A stretch of 64,000 nt of DNA, taken from assembly GCA_003194525.1 (NCBI GenBank), contig NBIV01000044.1, positions 1-64,000 of the forward strand, in the 5' to 3' direction. Position 1 is the first letter of the stretch. The number at the start of each line of letters is the position of its first letter. Source of the DNA: Gracilariopsis chorda (lineage: Eukaryota > Rhodophyta > Florideophyceae > Gracilariales > Gracilariaceae). The notes under the pieces are model-generated. The model ran no database searches and was not told the DNA's origin. It worked only from the letters and a program-made list of their open reading frames with translations. This document shows positions 19,200-31,379 of this stretch, piece by piece. The position numbers were made by a program, and so were the translations under genes.

Positions 19200-22100
19200 C
19201 TCGTGTCAAGTACGGCGTGCAACCGTTTTTGCAGTGTAACCATTTGTTGCGTATACTTGTGGCTTATACCTAGATAGTAGTCAAATGCAGATTAAACTAT
19301 GGTAAAGGGTTTGCGCTTAACCCTCATGACCATTCTGTATTGTCCTACATTTCTTTGAAGATTTGAGTCGCTCAATAGCGACAGGTAGAAGATGACTTTG
19401 TTTCTTGGAAACTTCGATCTCTTCACGAAGAGCTGCTCCTCAAGACACTCCACAACGCGAATGTATATCACGGGCGCTCTTGATAGCATTTGTTCCAAAT
19501 CACGGTAGATGACCACGACGGGTGGTTGTGGAATGAGATGATACCTTGCATGCATGTATATTAAAGGGCGTACGCTGCTAATTCCAAAAGCGTGGTAGGA
19601 AGTCTTATCGAACACCTTCTCTCTCCGCGAGTATTTCAAAACGCTAGCCGGTCATTTTTCTTACTACTGCTGCCATCCCAAGCCCTTGTCATTCCCTAGC
19701 AGAGGGAAAAGTGCCTCGTCAGGACTCGACGCCTTTCCTATCCCTCATTACAAAGTGATCAGCGATGTTGTCAACTCTGTTCTCTACTGAACAGAAGCTC
19801 TTTCTATTCAGCAAAGTACGAAGAACTAGATGCGTACCTGTAGTGTGTCCCAGGTAAACCTACGAAGGAGCCGTTTGCGCAGTTCGAAGAGTAACACGAT
19901 CTTCGAGCGATTCTGGCATCCTGTTAACTTTCGGGTGAGTAATGAGATTGACCCTGAGCCTCTGTCACAAGCTGGCCCTTCTTCACGACGTACGTCTGTC
20001 CTCCCTCTCGTCGAGGAAGGGTTTCGTTTCCCCTCCACCCGCTTCCATGCAGACGTATCAGCCTGCTGAGGTCCGCCAACAGGTATTCGTCTGCTAAATC
20101 AATAGTTTTGCACAGCATACAACGCGATACAGAATACCGGAGGGCACGAGCAATCAGTTTTGATTCACTGAGATTCTCTACTCCCTTGTATTGCATTGCA
20201 AGTCATGGCCTCAAGACGCATTCTGGTGTCATGATCGAACCAGACTTAGAGAAGAAACTTCTTACTTTCTGTCCTATAAAATGCCAGAAGCTCCTTTGCT
20301 TATTGTCTTACTAACGCCGCTCTCTATATTTTAGCTAGAAGGGGGAAGGGCACGTGCATCTCGCCTTCACGTGGTGTGCCTGACTCCGATCCCTTTTCAC
20401 CGGGGGGGAGCGAAATTAGAACGCAGACGGATCTGCAACGGAGGCTACCTTCTTGAAGAGAGAAAGCTTTTACTGAAAGCTCTCCTTCAGCTTAGTAATA
20501 GAGAGCTGTTGACCACAATAAAGAAGAAGGGGGAAATTAAATGACACACCAGCATCAAGCACCAAGCCCAGAAAGCAATGTTTCAAGAGGAGTTAAAGTG
20601 GTAATCAGACTCCGGAGAGCAAATCATGATACCCTTAAACCATTCAGCAGATGTCAACAGTTACAAGAAAAGTAGAGATCCAAGCAAAATAGAGAGAACG
20701 TTAACGTAATAGATGGGCACATTCGAACACATTCGAACTTACCTTCAAGTTCTGCTCCTCTATTCGCAAGAAAATTCTGTGGAAGCGTAATGATTTTGCA
20801 GTCGCGTCTTCAATCGAGGAGCAAAAGAACCCGAATTATCGAAGTTAGTCAAAAAGTATGTTCCGTTATAGTCACAATCCACAGCTCTAACGCTGCACTA
20901 ATCGTCTACAATGCTACGGTAACTCTTTGGTTTGGTTTAGCTAGAGTTTTCTTACGTTCAACTTGTTCACAGATGTAGTGGAGGCTACGCATCCATTTCA
21001 GGTCTTGTCACTGCCACCCACTCAATTCAACATGCAACTCATAGGTTGCATGGCGTACACGTCATCTTGTAGGTAGCAGTCCCCAGCAGCTGTGTTTTCA
21101 GATGGGGAAACACAGCTAAAGCCTTTGTGGCGTGCACGAACTCGCTGTTAGTTTCTGTCGGTTATCTTGAGCGCCGTGGAGCCAGTGCCTCCAACTTCTC
21201 GTTAGAATGTTGGAAATCTACACTACTTTATTAAAGCCTGGGGGACGAGAGGAGAGAGAAGAGCTCCTCATCGATCCATGCCCTTTGGGTGCTGCTCGTC
21301 TGCGAACGAATCGCGCGAGGTCCCGCGAATCCGCATAGCCTTTTAGACCAACACCCACCAGCCTCCTCAGTAAACTCGGAGGCATCGAGCCTTTTCACAC
21401 TTGCAGACACACACGCACTCCACCTTCTTCTTCGCGCCCTACCCGCGCACAACAGAGCACAGAAGAGCGAATGCTAAGATGGGTTCTTAAGATAGATCTT
21501 GCGCGTCTAGACTGAAGCATTGATATTATATTGTGTATTATTTTAGAAACGCGTACATGAACATCGGCGTCCCTCACCTTCTTCGTGGTACTGGAAATGT
21601 ACGGAGTAATTGAAAGTGTTGTATGACCATAAGGGGTATCACGGCTCGTTTGCGGCTTGGAAGTACCTAAGTTACAACAAGGACCATTTTGATCAATGAT
21701 TAAGAGATTTCTAACTTCTTTGAAGAACGTTAGGCATTCGTTGTTAAGCCTTATTTACAAATACCGGCCTAGGTCTGCATGCAGAAAAGAATAAGGGAGT
21801 CATGAAGGGAGTGATATATATTCCGTGTTCCATAAATTGGTGAGGATGATGCTGGTGCCTTCGGGAGAAATGTAAGCAGTAAGAATTAGAAGGTACGCAG
21901 AGTACCTTCGGTATGTTGGCCGTCGGCGTATCTAATATTCACAGCGAGGCGCTGGAGATGTAGGTCGGTGGGACCTGTTAATGTCGAACACCGCTTCTTA
22001 CGTTTTCCGAAACAAAGGGGCGGGTTCTAGTGGGGATAAGAAATGCCACCGTCTTCCAAGAGGAGATGCAAAACAATGCTAGTAGCAAATAGTATACTAT

Positions 22101-22945
22101 GAGACTGGCCAAAGGAGGAAGTTCTCATGGTTCTCTGCAAAGAGAAAGAGATTTTCTTGAACCTTGACCACAGGAAAAGAAACATTATTCTCGAGAACTG
22201 TTCCTGCTTTCGTAATGTGAGAAATAACACGGAGTCTTAGACGACCAGCTGCAATGGCTACTAGACCTGTGTGGCTTTGACTACTAAATACGAGTCCACT
22301 ACTTCAATTTTTACTCAAGGTAGGAAGGCTACACTTTAGGGTTAGACTTCAACTGAGATTGTACGTCAGAACCTACCTCATTGCATGGTCAGTGAGCATA
22401 AAAAGTGTTCAACCACGTAAGTCCTATCTACTGAAGCTATTTTAACTCACCAACAAGCAACAAGGCCTTTAATACGGGGCCCTTGGAAAGATATCTAACA
22501 TTTAACATTGGTGAGAAATGGATGATTGCACGATATAAGATGTATGTCTGCACCCTTGTAGCTTTCTACCTTTTGTAACCTTACTACAAGGGTAGGGGTA
22601 AGCCATGTGGCAACTTTTGTTTGAGACGAGGTCGGCCTGTCGAAGCATATGTAACTGTAAAAAATAACGCAGTTCCAAAGCCTGTAAGTTCGTCTTGGCC
22701 TGTACGGCTCAGACGGTTCCATGTCACTACCCACATATGCTATAGGAAGATTCAGCGATGAAAGCTATTTTCCTACGATTTCATGAAGTTTATGCATTTC
22801 TTCCTTTTGCATGACTATTCATGCATAAACTGTGAAAAATCATGTTTTTTCATGATGTAAATATCGAAGGGCAAATCGCCGATTTCTTCCTGAATCATCA
22901 TTATTGCGGTCATTTTTTGGAGAAAATGCATGAAAAATCAGACAT
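19200..22945. other. Long intergenic stretch, no gene recognised
   Basis: Only short frames without recognisable motifs. A 115-residue minus frame (19,292-19,639), convergent to the upstream gene, is the longest but has no family signature. Near 22,786-22,831 a small inverted repeat (AGTTTATGCAT / ATGCATAAACT) lies about 115 bp outside the left end of the Harbinger element. Probably old decayed repeats. Confidence 0.45.
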
Positions 22946-22968
22946 TGAGCGACTCCGAAAAACACAAA
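22946..22968 (+). repeat. Left terminal inverted repeat of the Harbinger element
   Basis: 22 of 23 bases match the reverse complement of 30,541-30,563; the difference is the sixth base (G versus C). Confidence 0.85.
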
Positions 22969-23413
22969 GACACAGTTTGTGTGTGCACAATGGTCATAAA
23001 TCGCCCATACTTGTGCGTATACAAACAGGCAATTTGCTCGACGTTCAGACGCAGATGTAGTTGTTTGTGCCCCCACACAAACGCGCAATCTGCTTTGCTT
23101 CCAAGCAGCGCCAAACACAACGCAGCACGGGCACAGGCCTCCACCGCTGTTCATATCAACACACCACTCGTCCATCTTTCTGCTTCCCTTAATTTCGTTT
23201 GATTGCCCCTTTGCGTATCTCGCAACAACACAAGACACTCCGGCTCACCAACATGGTACACAACGAGCCCAACGGCGATGAAATTCAGCCTTGTCAAACG
23301 TCTGAGACTCAGCATCCATGCAAACCAAATCCAAGTGGTCAACACTGCATCAACACCTCTTGCGTAGAGTTTGAAACGCTCCGTGAGACCTACAAAGCCC
23401 ACAATCCAACATT

Positions 23414-23418
23414 AACAC
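23414..23418. repeat. Target-site duplication of Gypsy element 2, left copy
   Basis: AACAC, repeated at 28,265-28,269 directly outside the other LTR. Confidence 0.85.
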
Positions 23419-23619
23419 TGCAACAGAAATATTCTAGTGTTGCAAATGGTCGTCGGAATGGAACTAAAATCGGTCAAGTAATTCGGATTGTGTCAGTAAG
23501 ATATCCAAAGGGCACGAAACTGTAGATTGAATGCTTATTTAAGCGCTCTTGTTTGGGCAGAAGATACCTAGTAAAGAGGCCATCGACCCATTTGCCATTA
23601 ACTCACATCTACTGTTGAA
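23419..23619 (+). repeat. 5' LTR of Gypsy element 2
   Basis: 201 bp, starts TGCAACAG and ends CTGTTGAA, a near-perfect short inverted pair. It contains a TATTTAAGCG TATA-like sequence around 23,537, a plausible promoter. Confidence 0.9.
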
Positions 23620-23648
23620 CTGGTAAGCATCGCTGTGTTTTCATCATT

Positions 23649-24461
23649 ATGGAAGCTGCTAATAACGCTGGGCCGATCAAATTGAAACCAAATAAGCCGG
23701 AAGTGTTCAGTGGCACTCACAACTTTCTCATAGTCAACACTTGGCTGTATAAGCTAGATCAGTACTTCAATATCGTTCAACTCGCAAACAGTAACGTCCT
23801 CCTCAGTGATGAAAACCGTATATCTTTTGCAACTACCTTGTTCACAGGCACGGCAGCTATTTGGTGGTACACGGTGCTAAAAGCAAACAATGCACCTCAG
23901 ACGTGGGAAGAGTTTACTGCAGCTATCCGACAGGAATTCGTGCCGGAAGACCACGAACGACGAGCACGCGATTCGCTACGCTCTTGTCAACAAACAGGAA
24001 CTGTTGCAGAATATCTTTCACGTTTTCGGAATATTGTTCTGACCGTTCCTGACATGAGCCAAAGCGAGAAATGGGACAAGTTTGTGGGCGGCTTGAAATC
24101 GAAGATTCAGTTTGAATTCCGTAAAGCAAACTGCTTCGACTTCGAGGAAGCCACGAAAATTGTTATGCATGTTGAAGCTGCTTTCAACGGTCTCTCCCTT
24201 GGTTTTGCCTCTTCTGCCAGCGCTTCAACGAATGCAGCCCCGGAAGCCATGGACATTGGCAACACGAACGCTCGGCCTACTGTTCGTTCCAGACAGCGTC
24301 TTGAAGATACTAAGAACAACGCATGTTTTACATGCCATAAGCCAGGATGTCGCCCATGGAAGCACCGTCATCGCAATACCAACTCTTCAGTAGACATTAC
24401 TAATGCAGTGACGGCGCTAGCGGAAGCAGAATCCACAAACTCTGATAGCTCGCAAAACTAA
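23649..24461 (+). CDS. Gypsy element 2 gag
   Basis: 270 residues. Ty3-type capsid with the patterns WLYKLDQYF, WWYTVLKANNAPQTWEEF, and EYLSRFRNIVLTVPDMSQSE. Near the C-terminus is a short zinc-knuckle-like cluster (CFTCHKPGC then H). It is distinct in sequence from the gag of element 1 and so belongs to another Gypsy lineage. Confidence 0.88.
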   Translation: MEAANNAGPIKLKPNKPEVFSGTHNFLIVNTWLYKLDQYFNIVQLANSNVLLSDENRISFATTLFTGTAAIWWYTVLKANNAPQTWEEFTAAIRQEFVPEDHERRARDSLRSCQQTGTVAEYLSRFRNIVLTVPDMSQSEKWDKFVGGLKSKIQFEFRKANCFDFEEATKIVMHVEAAFNGLSLGFASSASASTNAAPEAMDIGNTNARPTVRSRQRLEDTKNNACFTCHKPGCRPWKHRHRNTNSSVDITNAVTALAEAESTNSDSSQN

Positions 24462-24514
24462 AATGTCCTTCCCAAACAAAGAAGTGCACGTCGGAAGGAC
24501 TTTGTGTCTCAAAC

Positions 24515-27500
24515 GTGTCGTTGTTGGAGCAAATGTCTGGTCGTTCTACCAGTGCTCCTTGTGTTCCGCTCTTAGTTTTAGACGGAAGTTTTGATTCTAT
24601 TCCGGCTTCAATTTTGAAGGATGATGGATGTACCACAAATGTGATATCAAACCGTTTCGCCGAACGAAACAGAGATTCCCTTCAATTTGAGCCGAAGTTG
24701 ATGGATGTGAATCACTCCAAGCTTGGGTCATGTGAGATCGCTACTGAACTTGCAATTGGTACACTACGTATCGGTAATTACTCCTTTGAGGGCACATGGC
24801 TTGTGGCTGATTGCCGGTATGACGTTCTTTTAGGCATGCCGTGGCACACTGCAGAGCATCTCGACATAGACTACGAGAAGCGCATCATTTCAGTCGCAGG
24901 ACACGAGCTGAAGGCACGCACCACTCCCCGTACAGAACCGGTGCGTGTAACAAACCTTAGTGTGAAGCGCTTTCGCAGACTGCTTCGCAGATGCCCTGAC
25001 GACACCTCAATTTATCGTCTGCTCTCTCGACCGGTTTTGTCCTGCAACAGCCTTTCCCATGCTGCCCATGCCAGCCCGAAAGAAAACCTTCTTTCTCATG
25101 ACGACCCCGCGCTCCGTGATATGCTACAGGAATTTGAAGATGTTTTTCAAGCGGAATTGCCTCACGGACTTCCTCCAGAGCGCGATGTGGAGCATACGAT
25201 TGACACTGTCCCAGGATCGAAGCCTCCGTATCGAACGCTCTATCAGCTCTCTCCGGCTGAGTTGGTTGCTGCCCGGGCCTATGTTGATCAACTCCTTCAC
25301 TCTGGCAAGAACCGCCCTAGCAACTCCCCGTATGGCGCTCCTTTATTTTTTGTGAAGAATAGACGGGAGCTTCGCGGTGTTGTTGATTATCGTGCTCTCA
25401 ATCGCATAACCAAGCGTAACCGTGCTCCCCTCCCCCGTTGCGACGAGATGTTTGATCGACTAGGCCAGGCATCCTACTTTTCTAAGTTGGATCTCAAGAC
25501 TGGGTTCCATCAAATCCGGCTCCGTCCTAGTGATATCGAAAAGACTGCGTTCAACACAAAGTATGGCCAGTTTGAGTACCTAGTAATGCCTATGGGCCTT
25601 TGCAATTCCCCAGCCACGTTTCAGGGACTTATGAACCGGGTCTTTCACGACTACAATGATCGCTTTCTGGTCGTGTACATGGACGATATACTCATTTACA
25701 GCCGAACGCGTACAGAGCATCTCGCACATATTCGTGCGGTCTTGCAGCGGCTTCGGGACCATAAGCTGTATGCTTCCCCCAAGAAGTGTGAATTCTTGAA
25801 GCCCAAGACGGAATTTCTGGGGCTTGTTTTCAATCCCAATGGCATTCGTGTCCATCCTGAGAAGATGGAGGTCATAGAAAATTGGCCCACTCCTCAGAAC
25901 CTTACGGAAGTTCGTAGCTTCGTTGGACTTGTGCAGTTTTTCCGTCGGTTTATTCCCCACTTTTCGGAACGTGCGGCCCCCTTGACTCGTCTCACGCAGA
26001 AAGGCATTGGCATTCGAGGCTGGGATGATGCAGCGGCTGCAGCCTTTCGCGACCTGAAAGATTCGCCCAGCACTGCTCCCGTGCTTATGCCCCCTGATTG
26101 GAGTCGCCCTTTTCGTGTTCACACAGACGCCTCTCAGACCGCAGTAGGTGCTACTCTCACTCAATATGATTATTCTGGTGGCGAGCGTGCAATTGCGTAT
26201 ATGTCGCGCCGTTTGACCAAAGCAGAACAGAATTATACTGCGAATGAACGGGAACTTTTGGGTCTCATCTTCGCCGTCCAGCGTTTCCGTTGTTATCTAG
26301 AGGGGTCTTCTTTTGACGTCATTACGGATAATCAGGTAATGAAGCACTTCTTCACTAAGAAGCACCTCAATCGACGGGAAGCTCGTTGGTTGGACACCCT
26401 AGCGTCTTTTAACATCCGGGAGGTGAACCTGAAAGAAGGTAGGATCCACGTCCTAGGTGACTCATTGTCTCGCATTCCGCAGCGCATTGAGCTGTCAAAT
26501 CTGCTTTCTACGTCGCAGACCTTTTCGTTACTGCAGAAGGATATTGCGGAGTATGCTTCGGACCAGCACTTTGGACCAATATATTCTGCGCTGAACGGAG
26601 TGTGGCCACAGGATGCTAAGCAAAAGAAGCGTATACAGACGCTGATACCTTCCTTCCGACTTGATGACTGGCGTTTATTGTATGGCAGCCGCCTGTGTAT
26701 TCCTTCGAAGGCTCGCCGTTCGGTTCTCGAGCTCGCTCACAATATTCAGGCTGGAGGTCATTTTGCATTCGCGAAGACATTGGCTCGCTTGGAAGACTTC
26801 CATTGGAAACACAAGACCCGTGATGTAGCTCGTTATTGCGCTGGTTGTGGCACCTGCCAGCAACAGAAGGATTTTCATGGCCAAACACTAAATGATCCGA
26901 CGGCCTTACCAGTATCTACTCGCCGCTTGGGTCTGGTGGCTACCGATTTTATCGTGAAGCTACCCGAACTGAGCGAGGTTTTGATAGCATTCCTACATGG
27001 GTAGATCGTCTCTCCTGACGAGTTCGTTTTGTGGCCTGCAAGGAGACCGACCAAGCCCACGATTTTGCTCGGCTTTTCTTCAACAACATCTTTCCGCATC
27101 ATGGCCTGCCTGATTCTATCATATCGGATCGAGACCCACGTTTTATCTCTACCTTTTGGCAAATTCTCATGTCTCTTTGTGGCGTTACACTTCGCATGTC
27201 TTCATCGCGTCAGCCGCAAACTGATGGTGCTTCGGAGGTTATGAATCGTATGGTAGAGAACTATATTCGCTGTTTTTGCTCCTTTGAGCAAGATGATTGG
27301 GACTTACTGCTTCCTAGTGCTGAGTTTGCCTACAATTCTGCAGTGTCTGAAGATCTTGGCATCTCTCCTTTTGAAATTGACCTTGGATGGAAACCCAAAG
27401 CTCCTGTGGATGTTTTGTTTCAAGCTTCTACGCCAGTGGAAAGTTTGAGTGACTTTCGAGACCGCCTCACTACCGTCATTTCAGATGCACAATATGCGCA

Positions 27501-28032
27501 CCGACTAGCCAAGGCGCGCCAGACTGCCGAAGCAAGCGTTCACTGCAAACGCCCAGAGTATGTAGCTGGGGATGAAGTTTGGGTATCCCGGAAGCTGTTT
27601 AAGGATTCCTACAGCAAAGCGCAGACATCTTCTAAACTATCCACTCGTCGGGTTGGTCCATTTCGTATCTTGGAACTGATCGGAAAGAATGCGGTTCGAC
27701 TTGACTTTCCGCCGCACATTCGAACGCACCCGGTTGTCCATGTCTCGCATACCAAACCTCATCGAAGGCAGCCTGATTCCATTGCGCAGGCAATGAGGAC
27801 TGCTCCAGTACCTGTGGACTTTACCTCTTCCACACCTCTGTTCAATGTCTCTCGTATCCTCGCTCATCGGAAACGTGGACGTGGTTATCAATGGTTGACG
27901 CTTATGCAGAATTCTAGAACACACGACGCCGAATGGCAACCGACGAGGGATTTCGTGGATTCTGATGGTACTGTTACGAAAGCTCTTCACGAATACATTG
28001 TACGCAATAATCTTTTGCCTCATCTACATTGA
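24515..28032 (+). CDS. Gypsy element 2 pol: protease, RT, RNase H, integrase
   Basis: N-terminal aspartic-protease domain (ILKDDGCTTNVIS, then LLGMPWH), reverse transcriptase with VYMDDILIYS and MPMGLCNSPATFQ, RNase H (HTDASQTAVGATL, ANERELLGLIFAV), integrase zinc-binding region (H...H...CAGCGTC) and core (SDRDPRF, SSRQPQTDGASEVMNR), and a C-terminal part with GPFRILELIGKNAVRLDFP and PVVHVSH typical of Ty3 integrases. No chromodomain is obvious. Nearly open, about one interruption. Confidence 0.9.
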
Positions 28033-28063
28033 GGGTGGCGCTAATCGTTGTGGAGGACAATGG

Positions 28064-28264
28064 TGCAACAGAAATATTCTATTGTTGCAAATGGTCGTCG
28101 GAATGGAACTCAAATCGGTCAAGTAATTCGGATTGCGTCAGTAAGATATCCAAAGGGCGCGAAACTGTAGATTGAATGTTTATTTAAGCGCTCTCGTTTG
28201 GGCGGAAGATACCTAGTAAAGAGGCCATCGACCCAGTTGCCATTAACTCACATCCACTGTTGAA
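28064..28264 (+). repeat. 3' LTR of Gypsy element 2
   Basis: 201 bp, same ends as the 5' LTR. Followed at once by the AACAC duplication and the resumed accessory-gene frame. Confidence 0.9.
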
Positions 28265-29201
28265 AACACCCTTGAAAAATTGCCAATCGCAGGACACCTT
28301 CAAATTCACCACTTCAGATTCTCAACCTAAGTTCAGCACCATCGGAAAAGCCCATAAACCAGAAAGGAAAGCCACAACTCAGCAAGATAATTGCAAACCG
28401 AGGGTGGAAACGCAATCGCAAGGGCGTAAAGAAGAGCACCACATTGGCCTGTCGAGGAGCAACATTTACCAATAAAGAGTTGGACAGTTTGTTAAACATT
28501 TTTAAACAACAACTTCCGGTTGGTGGAAATGAATGGAAAGTAGTCACCGCGACGCATAAAGAGCGATATCCAGAAGAGAACTAGAGTACGTGTTCGTCGA
28601 GGAGAAACTTTGCGCTATTGTATAGGTAGGCAGCTTCAACTAGAGATCCACGCATACCTTCGTCAGTTTTGAGGGCCAAGAAAGTGAGAAAGGACATGAC
28701 AGAATGAATTGATCTGGGAGATGACGAAGACAGCGGTGTCGAAGGAGTATTTTCCGGAGAGGAATGTGACGAGGATCTCCAAACAGTGACGAATCCAGAT
28801 CAGGAGAAAGAGAGCGGTGAAGACGGAGAAACAGCACCTCCTGCACGGTTTGATACACCATCCGTAACCGTACCCATGTATCCAATAGTTCACAAACGAA
28901 CCAGGCGACCCTAGAAAGAGGACAACGATGTTCTGGAATTATTTAAAGCTTCTCTTTTACAACAAAGAGAATTTCGACTGGCCGAAAGACAGCGTTTAGA
29001 ACAAGAAAAAGAAGAGGCAAGGGAGAGAAGACAAGAGGAGGTCAGCTTTAGGCTGAAGCAGCAGGAAGAAGAGAGAAAGTTGCGTCAAAAGGAAAGAGAG
29101 GAAGCACGCAAACAGCGAGAAGAAGAAAGACAAATTCGCGAATCGTTTATGCAAATGTTTATGATGTTCCTTGCAAAAGGGCAAGCCCCGAGCCGTAATT
29201 C

Positions 29202-30465
29202 TCAGTAGTGCCTTAAAAACAAGTTAGTTGAACAATATTGATTCGCCTCTACACTAAGGTGGGGCATGAGCGTGTGCATTATGTGGTTGATATCCACAAG
29301 TCCGGTTCGAAAATAAAAGAGGCGCAGGACTAAGTTCAAAACTAGCTTGCTTTCGCCACGTTTTTCGTAAACGAAGCGGTCCTTCAAACGAGATAATGAA
29401 TCCTGGAAGGCTCTCATGCCCCACTCAGCAGCCTGTCGGGCAGACGTTGCTTTTCGTGACTTCAGAAGTTCAGTCCTGCTGGTTGTGATGGGTAGCTCTT
29501 GCCACAACTTTATCAGAAATGGGTAATTTCCTTTGCTAAAATCTGAGTCAAAAACACAGGTGGCACCACTTTCCTTTTAAAAGCGATTTAATTTTACCTA
29601 TATCTTTCCTCAGTCTGCGACAACTGAGTCATGCATTGATCCTGGAGCATTGTAGGCAGCAGCTATGACGACACCTGCTGGCACAAAGACGAGAACATTT
29701 CCAACGTCATGATCATGCTGCCATCCGTTGTAGAACATGTTTTGAATAATAGCATTCCCAGTTTGTTGCAGGTAAAGCTTATATCCATCCGCCATAGCAT
29801 TAACGTCTCCAAAAAGAGATTATTTTTCACTTACAGCAGCTTTAAATCTTCCGATTTCCTCAGCGTTTGACAGACATATTTTAGTATTTTCATCATGTCG
29901 CAACGCTTGCAGCAAAAGTAGGTGTCCAAAACACAGAAAAATAGAACAAACAGAAGCCATTGTCCCAAATATAATACAAAGTACCATCGTGGATCCTCTA
30001 GTTCGATACCAGGAAAGCGTTAATGCGAGACAATGCGACGCTGTTAAAGATTTCGGACGACCCCGGGCTTTGGCTCTAGTAGGAATAATGCGAATGTGAC
30101 CATTTGAACTCTACGGGGTGTACCTTGTATAAAGTGGTTGAAACAAGGAAATTAAATATTCGACCGATTTGTGGTCAAAGCCACAGAGCGTTATGAGGGA
30201 TTGATCGCATCCTGAGCCAAAAAGGATGGTGAAAGCTGATGAACATGGACTTAGTAAAGCTCTCTGAGTAGTTAGACGATCACGACGCCTTTTGCCAGTG
30301 AGAGAGATTGTTCTTCGAAAGTCTATTGATGTTGTTTTCTTTGAGCGCTGTAGATGGAGGAGAAAGAAAAGAGGGTTCATAGGGACGATAAATGCGCTTG
30401 AGCGGGCTGTGGGTGTTCCAAACAACAAGTTGGTCCACAATTGCGTCGTGCGGAGTCATTTGCAC
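29202..30465 (-). pseudogene. Harbinger/PIF (DDE_4-type) transposase, decayed
   Basis: From right to left: an N-terminal part ending ITLCGFDHKSVEYLISLFQP (30.1-30.4 kb), a poorly readable middle, the catalytic block MADGYKLYLQQTGN...GWQHDHDVGNVLVFVPAG...NAPGSMHDS (29.61-29.80 kb), and a C-terminal block QAAEWGMRAFQDSLSRLKDRF (29.2-29.5 kb). This pattern is that of DDE superfamily endonucleases of HARBI1/PIF elements. Several in-frame stops lie between about 29,550 and 29,612 and frames change upstream, so it is not functional. Its stop (29,202-29,204) overlaps the end of the convergent accessory gene by 7 bp. Confidence 0.75.
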
Positions 30466-30540
30466 TTATGTTTTGAGTGCAAGATCATGAAATGGTACAG
30501 AGCAATGATTAGATATTCGACAAATGTTGTGTCTACACAA

Positions 30541-30563
30541 TTTGTGTTTTTCGGAGTGGCTCA
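30541..30563 (-). repeat. Right terminal inverted repeat of the Harbinger element
   Basis: Reverse complement reads TGAGCCACTCCGAAAAACAC and on, matching 22,946-22,968 at 22 of 23 positions. Confidence 0.85.
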
Positions 30564-31379
30564 GTAATGAAATCACAGCTATTATCTCGAATTTTTGTTC
30601 CAAGTCTTTGACATGATGTATCTACCTTTCTGAAGAGGACAAAATGGAACACATTTCACCTAAATTGCTCATATATCTGGCTTCACATGTTTATTATAAA
30701 CGAAATTCTGCTTCAATGAGAGCGCACTAGTTTTCAAGACATGGTGCAAAGTTTGGCAGTTCAACTTTGCACCACAAACACAAAACCAAATCGACACTCA
30801 CTACCACTCTAAATCCCTTTTCTTTGGCGATCCAGGGCAAATTAAAACCGCGCTCTCGTTCGGAACCAAAATGTAACACTTTCAAACTGCCTTATCCATC
30901 ACATTTTGGTCGCTCACAAATTCCTCCAAAACGGTATCATGGATTACTAGGGCATTATTATCCTCACCGTTCAATGTTAACAAGCTTCATCCAAACATCT
31001 TTACTCTTTTCTCATCATGACTTGAACTAATTTCGAAAAGGTAAAAAACAGAATTGCCGGCGATTTTAGACCTTCTTGGCCTAAAATGAGAAAATAAATG
31101 ACCACGGCCAGGTTTACGGACTGAAATGAAAACCATAGCTATAGTTGCGTCGCAGATTTGTTGCCAAATTCAAACAACGTTTTCTATCTCACTGCTATAC
31201 TGACGTCTCTTCATTCGGAAATTTTGGCTATCAGAGAAGACATCAACTTCGGTTTTTGGTTTTTAGTTTACTTACTTTCTTTTGTAGGGAAAAAACATGA
31301 TTCCTATTGACAACGGCGCCCTAAGACATTGGCAGCTTGCTTAAAAGACCTTTATATCTTCTTCTGAGCTACTAAAGCC
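30564..31379. other. AT-rich intergenic, no gene recognised
   Basis: Short frames only; no motif, RNA gene or terminal repeat was identified. Confidence 0.5.

Larger units (their letters stand above)
23419..28264 (+). mobile_element. Ty3/Gypsy LTR retrotransposon, element 2
   Basis: Bounded by 201-bp LTRs and a 5-bp target duplication AACAC. Order: LTR, gag, protease, RT, RNase H, integrase, LTR, all on the plus strand. A purine-rich stretch (GTGGAGGACAATGG) precedes the 3' LTR. The LTRs differ at about 9 of 201 positions by eye (about 4.5%), so it is older than element 1 but still fairly young. It looks nearly whole, with about two interruptions. It is inserted in the accessory gene of the Harbinger element. 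Confidence 0.93.
23253..29208 (+). pseudogene. Harbinger accessory protein (SANT/DUF6818-like), interrupted
   Basis: A plus frame starts at 23,253 (MVHNEPNGDE...), is broken by Gypsy element 2, and continues in the same frame from 28,270 to about 28,473 as a Gln/Lys/Ser-rich stretch. After a frame change near 28,450 follows a segment FTNKELDSLLNIFKQQLPVG then GGNEWKVV, ATHKERYPEE and RDPRIPSSVLRAKKVR. This resembles the SANT/Myb-like DUF6818 proteins that often accompany Harbinger transposases. Then comes an acidic patch and a long charged coiled coil (RQRLEQEKEEARERRQEE) ending at a TAG at 29,206. Three in-frame stops lie in the SANT-like part, so it is a pseudogene. The family assignment is from memory of the motif pattern. 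Confidence 0.6.
22946..30563. mobile_element. Harbinger/PIF-type DNA transposon, split by a Gypsy insertion
   Basis: The ends are 23-bp inverted repeats with one mismatch (TGAGC[G/C]ACTCCGAAAAAC and on). Inside are a plus-strand accessory gene and a convergent minus-strand DDE_4-type transposase, the usual two-gene layout of Harbinger elements. Without the 4.85-kb Gypsy insertion at 23,419-28,264 the element is about 2.8 kb. No clear target-site duplication flanks the ends (CAT on the left, GTA on the right). Both genes are decayed. Confidence 0.8.

Noticed and set aside
19292-19639. 115-residue minus frame downstream of the 18,316 gene
   Set aside because: No recognisable domain; the length is within chance expectation for a 3.7-kb gene-free stretch.
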